Shown one piece after another: positions 56,390-62,795 of a DNA stretch of 62,795 nucleotides (its first letter is position 1; each line of letters begins with the position of its first letter). Below the pieces are notes generated by a model. It saw only the letters and a list, made by a program, of their open reading frames with translations, was not told the origin of the DNA and did not search any database. The translations under genes were made by a program, and so were the position numbers. Origin of the DNA: Rhodocyclaceae bacterium (GTDB lineage: Bacteria; Pseudomonadota; Gammaproteobacteria; Burkholderiales; Rhodocyclaceae); NCBI GenBank assembly GCA_028713915.1, contig JAQTNK010000024.1:1-62795 (forward strand), in the 5' to 3' direction.

Positions 56390-56525
56390 TCGCGTTGAAA
56401 CGGGGGAATGATCGATCATCCCTCATTATCTACATATAAAGGAATACGCTAAGCGGAATAGGTAGTGTGGCGGATAATCACCGCGGACTGCCCCGGTTCG
56501 GCAATTCCCCAGCGAGGAGAAATAC

Positions 56526-57140
56526 ATGGGTGCTACCCCCGAAATCGCCGCCATCGACGAAATGATCCGCCAGCGGCTCGACGAGATCCTGCCCGGCAAG
56601 ATCGAAGAGAAGCTCAAGGAAATCCAGGAGTCCAAGACTCCCTCGATGGCCATCATCGCCACCAAGGGCACGCTCGACTGGGCCTATCCGCCTTTCATCC
56701 TGGCTTCCACCGCCGCCGCGCTCGGCTGGGACGTGACCATTTTCTTCACCTTCTACGGCCTCAATCTGGTCAAGAAGGACGTCTCCGATCTCAAGGTGAG
56801 CCCGCTCGGCAATCCCGGCATGCCGATGAAAATGCCCTTCGGCCCCGACTGGTTCAAGAGCATCAACTGGAATATCCCCAATATCATCCAGGCCGGCATC
56901 CCCGGTTTCGAGACCGTGGCGACCAGCCTCATGCAGCAGACCATCGCCAACAACGGCGTTGCCACGATTGACGAATTGCGCGGCCTCTCCCAGGAAGCCG
57001 GCGTCAAGTTCGTCGCCTGCCAGATGACGGTCGAGCTGTTCGGCTTCAGCCACGACGATTTTGTCGCCGACATGGACTACGCGGGCGCCGCGACCTTCCT
57101 GCCCGTCGCGCAGCAGTCGGACGTCTGCCTGTTTATCTAG
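56526..57140 (+). CDS. dsrE3A: DsrE3A-like sulfurtransferase
   Basis: A 204-residue DsrE/DsrF/peroxiredoxin-like-family protein. It contains MAIIATKGTLDWAYPPFILA, then GWDVTIFFTFYGLNLVKKD, and the conserved Cys165 in VKFVACQMTVELFGFSHDDF. This size and motif set match the DsrE3A group that exchanges persulfide with TusA. A second Cys is near the C-terminus (SDVCLFI). The subgroup assignment is by resemblance only. GAGGAG lies seven bases before ATG. Confidence 0.88.
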   Translation: MGATPEIAAIDEMIRQRLDEILPGKIEEKLKEIQESKTPSMAIIATKGTLDWAYPPFILASTAAALGWDVTIFFTFYGLNLVKKDVSDLKVSPLGNPGMPMKMPFGPDWFKSINWNIPNIIQAGIPGFETVATSLMQQTIANNGVATIDELRGLSQEAGVKFVACQMTVELFGFSHDDFVADMDYAGAATFLPVAQQSDVCLFI

Positions 57141-57258
57141 GTAATCGCGCAGCAAGCATCAACAGTGATTCGGTTTGCCCCGAAGCCGCACGTCATCTGT
57201 GCAGTCAGGGATGTTGTCTTATCAAATATAAATGCACCCATCACGGAGGAGTCATCAG

Positions 57259-58584
57259 ATGAAGTTAACCAAGATCGCAGTTCTGTTCGCAGCCGCCGGC
57301 TTGTCGGCGTCGGCTTTCGCCACCAACGGCTATTTTGCGGAAGGCTACGGCATGAAGGCAAACGGCATGGCCGGCGTCGGCATTGCGCTGCCGCAGGACG
57401 CGCTGGCTGCCGCGACCAACCCGGCTGGTATGGTTATGGTCGGCGACCGGCTGGACGCGGGTCTTACCTGGTTCAAGCCGGTTCGCGGGGCGGACATCTC
57501 CGGGACCAATAGCCCTGGACCGACGTTGAACATCGATGGCAGCTACAACGGCAACGGCGATAGCAGCTTCCTCATCCCCGAGTTTGGCTACAACAAGATG
57601 CTTGGCTGGGATATGTCGCTGGGCATCAGCGTGTATGGCAATGGCGGGATGAACTCACGATATAACGTCAGTCCGTTTGCATCCGGCGCGCTTGGAACTC
57701 CGATGACCGGTGTCGCCGGGCAAAACCCGGGTGGCGTAAATCTGGAGCAACTGTTTATCGCCCCGACCTTCGCTATGAAGGTCAACAAGAGCAATGCGCT
57801 TGGTGTTTCGCTCATATTTGCCCAGCAGCGTTTCGGCGCCACCGGCCTGCAGGCATTCACCGGGGCGACGGGTGCGGGTCCGATTTCGGTCAGTCCCGGC
57901 AACGTCACCGACAAGGGAAACGATACCACCACGGGCTGGGGTCTGCGCTTCGGTTGGACGGGGCAAGTCAGCGATAGCGTGACTCTTGGGGCCACCTATG
58001 CGACAAAGATCAAAGGCAAGTTTGACGCCTACAAGGGACTGTTCGCCGGTGGCGGCGAGTTCGATATTCCCGAGAATTATGGTGTTGGTATCGCGTTCAA
58101 GGCGACTCCGCAATTGACCATTGCCGCCGATGTGCAGCAAATCAACTACGGCAAGTCCAAGGCAATCGCCAATACCGTCGACTGTTTCTTCGCGGGTACG
58201 TGCCAACTCGGCGCCGAGAATGGTCCTGGTTTTGGCTGGCGTGATATGACGGTCTTCAAGTTGGGCGCCAGCTACGACTACAGCAAGGATTTGACCTTGC
58301 GTGCCGGCTTCAGCACGAATCGCCAACCGATTCCCGAGTCGCAGACGTTTTTCAATATTCTTGCGCCGGGCGTCGTGGAGAACCATGTCACCATCGGTGC
58401 GACCTGGACCCTGGCCAACAAGAATGAGTTGACGGTCGGCTATATGCACGCGTTCAGTAAGACTGTGAACGGCACCAACTCGTTTGGCGCGACGGCTCCG
58501 GGGGGCGGCTTTGGCCCTGGAACGGTCAACCTGCATATGTACGAGGATTCGCTTGGTGTTGCCTACGGCATCAAGTTCCAATAA
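57259..58584 (+). CDS. FadL/OmpP1-family outer membrane transport protein
   Basis: A 441-residue beta-barrel protein with signal peptide (LFAAAGLSASAFA) and the family N-terminus ATNGYFAEGYGMKANGMAGV, followed by ALAAATNPAGM. It ends with an amphipathic strand and Phe-Gln (VAYGIKFQ). FadL proteins import hydrophobic compounds through the outer membrane. Its location after tusA-dsrE3A raises the possibility of a hydrophobic sulfur substrate, which is inference. GGAGG lies nine bases before ATG; a terminator follows. Confidence 0.92.
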   Translation: MKLTKIAVLFAAAGLSASAFATNGYFAEGYGMKANGMAGVGIALPQDALAAATNPAGMVMVGDRLDAGLTWFKPVRGADISGTNSPGPTLNIDGSYNGNGDSSFLIPEFGYNKMLGWDMSLGISVYGNGGMNSRYNVSPFASGALGTPMTGVAGQNPGGVNLEQLFIAPTFAMKVNKSNALGVSLIFAQQRFGATGLQAFTGATGAGPISVSPGNVTDKGNDTTTGWGLRFGWTGQVSDSVTLGATYATKIKGKFDAYKGLFAGGGEFDIPENYGVGIAFKATPQLTIAADVQQINYGKSKAIANTVDCFFAGTCQLGAENGPGFGWRDMTVFKLGASYDYSKDLTLRAGFSTNRQPIPESQTFFNILAPGVVENHVTIGATWTLANKNELTVGYMHAFSKTVNGTNSFGATAPGGGFGPGTVNLHMYEDSLGVAYGIKFQ

Positions 58585-58612
58585 GCGTCAGCGCTTGATG
58601 CGGTAAGCCAAG

Positions 58613-58645
58613 AGGCCGAGGGCATTTTGCTTTCGGCCTTTTTCT
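58613..58645 (+). terminator. Intrinsic terminator after the FadL-like gene
   Basis: The stem AGGCCGA (58613-58619) / TCGGCCT (58633-58639) is followed by a T-run (TTTTTC). It starts 28 bp after the stop. Confidence 0.85.
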
Positions 58646-58692
58646 ATTTTGTACCCGAAGACAACAACTATCCCTTAACGGAGGAGAGAGTC

Positions 58693-59604
58693 ATGCCCAA
58701 AATTTGGAAGGTTTTGATTGCCGTCGTTCTGGCGCTGTGCGCTGGCGTTGCCCTGGCCGGCGATGGCTTGCTGAAGCCCTTCGTCCTGGCCTCGAAAGGC
58801 CCCGGCGACTTCGCGCAGAAAGTCGAAGCGACCAAGACAGCGCTGGCCGGCCAGGGTTTCACCGTCGCCGGCAGTTATTCGCCCTATCCCGGCGCGACGG
58901 TGATCGCCGTGACCAACGATGAAATGCGCGCCGCGGCGGCCAAGTCGGAGCGCGGCGGGTTCGGCGCGGTGCAGCGCGTTGCCGTGACGAAAGTGAAGGA
59001 CGAGGTCCAGGTGTCCTATACCAATCCGGCCTACCTCGCCAACGCCTATCGCATGAATGGCGATCTCAAGGAGACGGCGGCAAAGCTGCAGGCGGCGCTG
59101 GGCAAGATCGAGGAGTTCGGCGCACAGGGCCTGACCGCTGAAAAGCTGCGCAAGTACCACTATACGTTTGGCATGGAGTACTTCGACGAGCCCAATGTCC
59201 TCGCTTCTTACGGCAGCTACGATGAGGCGTTGAAGGCCGTCGAGGCCGGTTTGGCGGCCGGCAGGTTCGGCGTCACCAAGGTTTATCGCGTCGACGTGGC
59301 TGGCAAGAAGGAAGCCTTGTTTGGCGTCGCCATGAAGGGCGAGGGCGACAATAAGTTCATGGACGACAAGTACATCATGAGCGAGATCGATTTCAAGGAT
59401 GTCAAATCCACCGCTCATTTGCCGTATGACATTCTGGTCTCCGACAACAAGGTCTATGCGCTGTATGCGCGCTTTCGCATCGCGACCAGTTTCCCCGATC
59501 TATCGATGATGGGGGCCAACAGTTTCATGAACATCATGAAGGCGCCGGAAGCCATCCGCAAGGCCCTGGCGCTTACGGCGGGCGGCAAGGAAGACGCGCG
59601 CTGA
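58693..59604 (+). CDS. Exported DUF302-domain protein
   Basis: A 303-residue protein with a signal peptide (LIAVVLALCAGVALAGDG). A DUF302-like module covers ~35-145 (GDFAQKVEATKTALAGQGFT...), and the C-terminal half has a second alpha/beta region without a recognised domain. DUF302 proteins often accompany sulfur or metal oxidation genes, but their chemistry is unclear. GGAGAGAG precedes ATG 58693. It lies after the terminator of the FadL-like gene, so it needs its own promoter or read-through. Confidence 0.8.
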   Translation: MPKIWKVLIAVVLALCAGVALAGDGLLKPFVLASKGPGDFAQKVEATKTALAGQGFTVAGSYSPYPGATVIAVTNDEMRAAAAKSERGGFGAVQRVAVTKVKDEVQVSYTNPAYLANAYRMNGDLKETAAKLQAALGKIEEFGAQGLTAEKLRKYHYTFGMEYFDEPNVLASYGSYDEALKAVEAGLAAGRFGVTKVYRVDVAGKKEALFGVAMKGEGDNKFMDDKYIMSEIDFKDVKSTAHLPYDILVSDNKVYALYARFRIATSFPDLSMMGANSFMNIMKAPEAIRKALALTAGGKEDAR

Positions 59605-60416
59605 CCTGCTGCTCGTACGGGCATGCCCATTGCCGCCCTTGAGGGGCGGTGGGCATGACCCCTTAAGCCGCGGCATGCCGCAGGCTTCGCTTCGGCAAGT
59701 CGGCTCTCCTCATGCGCCGGCGATGCCGCGATCGATGAGCGGCGCGTTGAGCATTCGCCTCAATTGGCGCAGGCGTGCCTCCAAGGCCTGTCTACAGATT
59801 TGACGGCTTTGATTGTGGAACTCTTCCTGCCGCCTGGGCGGTTCGCACTTCCTTTCGATATTGTCTTCCGCTGCATCCTTGGCGCCTGTTGCCGTTGCAC
59901 GGATCGAGCATTAAGTTCTCCAAGCGGAAAATCTTGCCGGTTTTGAGGCGAAGCGATTCTCGTCGTTTGCCTTTGTCTGCCGCTCCGCTTTCGTCTGATT
60001 GAGTCGCGGAATCCCATATTGAGCGGTTATACTGCGCAGCATCGAAGCAGAATAGCCATATTTTTCATATGGATAATAAGAAAAGCCCTGAGCAAGCGAG
60101 GGCTGACCTTGCGGAAATTATTTTCCCGAACACCTAAAGTTTTCTGGCGCCACCCCGTAATGCAGTGAAGGCGGTGTTTGTATTCCATCATTGCGGCAGC
60201 GCGTCATGATTTGGGTGTGATTATTGCTTCTGGCGTTCGATGGATTAGGGAGTAGCTGGAATCATTAGGTGGTGCCGGCCCAAAATGGTTTGGGTTTTGG
60301 TGCTTAAGTTGTTTTTTGCTTGGCGGTATTGGGGCTTGTGACGCAGGTCGGCGGGAGGTTCTTTTTGACCTGTCCGCATCAGCCCCATAAAAAGTAGCAG
60401 TCACGGGAGAGGGCGC
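59605..60416 (+). other. 812-bp region without a convincing gene, leader of the repeat-protein gene
   Basis: No open frame here has a plausible protein or ribosome binding site. Visible structure: a strong imperfect hairpin at 59622-59656 (CATGCCCA...TGGGCATG, followed by ACCCC, not T), which may terminate the DUF302 gene; a smaller inverted repeat AGCCCT / AGGGCT at 60084-60104; and a notably AT-richer part from ~60000 on. A ribosome binding site GGGAGAGGG at 60405-60413 leads into the repeat gene. The promoter of that gene is probably within 60030-60400. Confidence 0.6.
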
Positions 60417-62795
60417 ATGGCTTCGGTCTATTCTGGAATGAGTACAACGCTGATCGCAGCGTTACCGACCTCGTCGATCGCGGCTCTTACTACGGCTGAC
60501 ATTGCTGCTTTCAGCTCTAGCCAGCTTGCTGCCCTGGATACCACCCAAGTGCAAGCGTTGCAAACGAGCATCGTCGCCGCGATGTCGACGTTGCAGGTGT
60601 CTCAAGGGTTGACGACGACGCAGATTGCCGCGCTGACGACGACACAGATACAGGCGCTGACGACCACCGAAATTGCGAGCCTGTCGACAATCCAGATTGC
60701 CGCGCTGACCACTGATGAAATCGCGAATGGGCTGACGACGACGCAAATTGCGGCGCTGACGACGAACCAGGTGGCCAACGGCCTGACGACGACCGAGATC
60801 GCCGCATTGACGACGGATCAGGTGGCGGGCCTGACGACGAAGCAGATCGCTGCGCTGACGACGACGGAGATCGCGAGCCTGACGACGGATCAGGTGGCGA
60901 GCGGCCTGACGACGACGCAGATCGCTGCCCTGACGACGAGCCAGGTGGCCAACGGCCTGACGACGACCGAGATTGCGGCGTTGACGACGAGCCAAGTGGC
61001 CAGTGGCCTGACGACGAAGCAGATCGCTGCGCTGACGACGACCGAGATTGCGGCGCTGACGACGGATCAAGTGGCCAGCGGCCTGACGACGAAGCAGATC
61101 GCTGCGCTGACGACGAATGAAATCGCGAATGGCTTGACGACGGCACAGGTAGCCGCGTTGACGACGACGCAAATTGCGTCCCTATCGACGAATCAGGTGG
61201 CGAGCGGCCTGACGACGACCGAGATCGCTGCGCTGACGACCGACCAGGTGGCCAGCGGCCTGACAACGACGCAAATCGCCGCACTGACGACGAAGCAGAT
61301 TTCCGCGCTGACGACGGATCAAGTGGCCAGCGGCCTGACCACGACGCAGATCGCTGCACTGACGACGGATCAAGTGGCGAACGGGCTGACGACGGCCGAG
61401 ATCGCGGCGCTGACGACGGACCAGGTGGCGAACGGCCTGACGACGAAGCAGATCGTGGCGCTGGCGACGACGCAGATCGCCGCCCTGACGACGGATCAGG
61501 TGGCGAACGGCTTGACGACGAAGCAGATCGCCGCGCTGACGACGAACCAACTCGCCAATGGCCTGACGACGGCGCAGGTCGCGGCACTGACGACGACGCA
61601 GATCGCGGCGCTGACGACGAGCCAGGTGGCGAATGGTCTGACGACGACCGAGATCGCGGCGCTGACGACGGATCAAGTCGCCAGCGGCCTGACGACGAAG
61701 CAGATCGTTGCGCTGACGACGAAGCAGATTGCCGCGCTGACGACTGACCAGATAGCGAGTGGTCTGACGACGACGCAGATTGCGGCGCTGACGACGAGCC
61801 AGGTGGCCAACGGCCTGACGACGACCGAGATCGCTGCGCTGACGACGGATCAGGTGGCCAGCGGCTTGACGACGACACAGATCGCCGCGCTGACGACGAA
61901 TGAAATCGCAAACGGCCTGACAACGACACAGATTGCCGCGCTGGCGACGACGCAGATCGCCGCGCTGACGACCAGCCAGGTGGCCAACGGCTTGACGACG
62001 ACGCAGGTTGCCGCCCTGACGACGGATCAGGTGGCGAACGGCCTGACAACGAAGCAGATTGCCGCGCTGACGACGAATGAAATCGCCAACGGCTTGACTA
62101 CGACGCAGATCGCCGCGCTGACGACGAAGCAGATTGCCGCGCTGACGACCAGTCAGGTGGCGAACGGCCTGACCACGAGCCAGGTGGCCAGCGGCCTGAC
62201 CACGAGCCAAGTGGCCAGCGGCCTGACGACAAGCCAGGTGGCGAACGGTCTGACGACAACGCAGATCGCTGCGCTGACGACGGATCAAGTGGCCAGCGGC
62301 CTGACGACGGCGCAGATCGCTGCGCTGACGACGAAGCAGCTTGCTGCGCTGACGACCGACCAGATTGCCGCGCTGACGACGACCGAGATCGCCGCGCTGA
62401 CGACCAGCCAGGTGGCCAACGGCCTGACGACGACCGAGATCGCCGCGCTGACGACGGACCAGGTGGCCAGCGGCCTGACGACGAAGCAGCTCGCCGCGCT
62501 GACGACGACCGAGATCGCGAGCCTGACGACGGATCAGATTGCCGCGCTGACGACGGCGCAGATCGCCGCGCTGACGACGAACGAAATCGCGAAGGGCCTG
62601 ACGACGGCGCAAGTTGCCGCGCTGACGACGACGCAAGTTGCTGCCCTGACGACGAGCCAGGTGGCCAACGGCCTGACGACGGCCGAAATCGCCGCGCTGA
62701 CGACCGACCAGCTGGCGAACGGCTTGACGACGAAGCAGATCGCCGCGCTGACGACGACCGAAATCGCGAACGGCCTGACGACCGCGCAAATCGCC
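60417..62795 (+). CDS. Very large Thr-rich LTTxQ-repeat protein (partial, C-terminus off the window)
   Basis: ATG at 60417, preceded by GGGAGAGGG, opens a frame of 793 codons with no stop up to the window edge. After MASVYSG the protein is nothing but tandem 8- or 9-residue units (94 visible), consensus LTTxQIAA or LTTxQVANG/SG, with x usually T, D, S, K, N or A and Q sometimes E. The first 7-11 units are degenerate. There is no signal peptide, Cys, Trp or His in the visible part. T-x-x-Q/E followed by IAAL looks like a helix N-cap and a short helix, so an alpha-solenoid of very short helices is my structural guess; a beta-solenoid is the alternative. A surface or secreted fibre (type I secretion with a C-terminal signal) is possible. 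No function is claimed. Confidence 0.85.
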   Translation, partial: MASVYSGMSTTLIAALPTSSIAALTTADIAAFSSSQLAALDTTQVQALQTSIVAAMSTLQVSQGLTTTQIAALTTTQIQALTTTEIASLSTIQIAALTTDEIANGLTTTQIAALTTNQVANGLTTTEIAALTTDQVAGLTTKQIAALTTTEIASLTTDQVASGLTTTQIAALTTSQVANGLTTTEIAALTTSQVASGLTTKQIAALTTTEIAALTTDQVASGLTTKQIAALTTNEIANGLTTAQVAALTTTQIASLSTNQVASGLTTTEIAALTTDQVASGLTTTQIAALTTKQISALTTDQVASGLTTTQIAALTTDQVANGLTTAEIAALTTDQVANGLTTKQIVALATTQIAALTTDQVANGLTTKQIAALTTNQLANGLTTAQVAALTTTQIAALTTSQVANGLTTTEIAALTTDQVASGLTTKQIVALTTKQIAALTTDQIASGLTTTQIAALTTSQVANGLTTTEIAALTTDQVASGLTTTQIAALTTNEIANGLTTTQIAALATTQIAALTTSQVANGLTTTQVAALTTDQVANGLTTKQIAALTTNEIANGLTTTQIAALTTKQIAALTTSQVANGLTTSQVASGLTTSQVASGLTTSQVANGLTTTQIAALTTDQVASGLTTAQIAALTTKQLAALTTDQIAALTTTEIAALTTSQVANGLTTTEIAALTTDQVASGLTTKQLAALTTTEIASLTTDQIAALTTAQIAALTTNEIAKGLTTAQVAALTTTQVAALTTSQVANGLTTAEIAALTTDQLANGLTTKQIAALTTTEIANGLTTAQIA
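60438..62795 (+). repeat. 94 tandem 24/27-bp coding repeats
   Basis: 59 units of 24 bp (the last one is cut) and 35 of 27 bp, all in frame; the arithmetic (7 + 751 + 35 = 793 codons) closes exactly. Pairs of 8 + 9 residues give a frequent 51-bp super-period. DNA is dominated by CTGACGACG at each unit start, with third-base variation enough to show that units are not all recent copies. The array continues past the window. Confidence 0.95.

Noticed and set aside
59760-60017. 85-residue minus-strand frame in the long gap
   Set aside because: Arg/Lys/Gln-rich translation without a ribosome binding site or recognisable pattern; the overlapping plus-strand frames are equally unconvincing.
60462-62789. 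Long minus-strand frames over the repeat array (RRQRGDL-type and Ser/Pro-rich proteins)
   Set aside because: They are by-products of the plus-strand repeats, which contain no stop in several frames. They lack a ribosome binding site and have unnatural compositions, while the plus-strand frame has a clean start.
60438-62795. CRISPR-like array of short direct repeats
   Set aside because: The units are contiguous 24/27-bp coding repeats with no unique spacers, and they translate into a regular protein.

Overview
The window reads as a contiguous piece of a GC-rich chromosome from a sulfur-oxidizing betaproteobacterium, probably chemolithoautotrophic. The gene content resembles what I know of the Sulfuritalea/Sulfuricella type, but no phylogenetic marker is present, so this placement is inference. 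Four blocks of lithotrophic sulfur genes are separated by glycan-related, stress and housekeeping genes.

Layout. (1) 1-6737: four TPR-containing glycosyltransferase genes, three on the minus strand and one diverging. One is a GT41 (O-GlcNAc-transferase-like) enzyme and the others are GT9-like. The leftmost gene is cut by the window edge and shares a near-identical tract with its neighbour. (2) 6781-13829: a small unknown gene, sixA, a CYTH-CHAD protein, and a MacAB-TolC-type export operon. (3) 13957-18081: soxYZAXB on the minus strand, without soxCD, preceded by moaC and a single-domain response regulator. (4) 19240-25845: a BepA-like protease, then sat-aprBA (APS pathway of sulfite oxidation) ending in a strong terminator, and a Cys-cluster protein. 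(5) 25883-33851: a nucleotide-sugar dehydrogenase, a TPR-methyltransferase fusion, and a tightly overlapped three-gene operon (ThDP enzyme, glycosyltransferase-like protein, CapK-like adenylating enzyme). (6) 34106-40498: small stress-type genes (BON, cupin, tpx), an orphan cbbQ-cbbO pair (Rubisco activase) and a CBS protein. (7) 40618-45715: qmoA-qmoB-hdrC-hdrB on the minus strand, the probable electron acceptor module for AprBA. (8) 46011-51225: mostly unknown or minor genes, including a degenerate HD-GYP protein. (9) 51330-59604: soeABC (direct cytoplasmic sulfite oxidation), tusA, dsrE3A-like, a FadL-family porin and a DUF302 protein. (10) 59605-62795: an 812-bp non-coding stretch, then the start of a very large Thr-rich repeat protein that runs off the right edge.

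How the parts fit. SoxYZAXB without SoxCD would oxidize thiosulfate in the periplasm and leave sulfane sulfur. TusA and the DsrE3A-like protein are sulfur carriers on the cytoplasmic side. Sulfite can then be oxidized either directly by SoeABC or through AprBA plus Sat, which yields ATP, with QmoAB-HdrCB taking the electrons. CbbQO fits autotrophic CO2 fixation with a Rubisco encoded elsewhere.

The least explained item is the repeat gene at 60417 to beyond 62795. It reads without a stop through 94 consecutive 8- or 9-residue units of the form LTTxQIAA / LTTxQVANG, has no evident signal peptide, and follows a long non-coding leader. Whether it belongs to a new system cannot be decided from the visible part.
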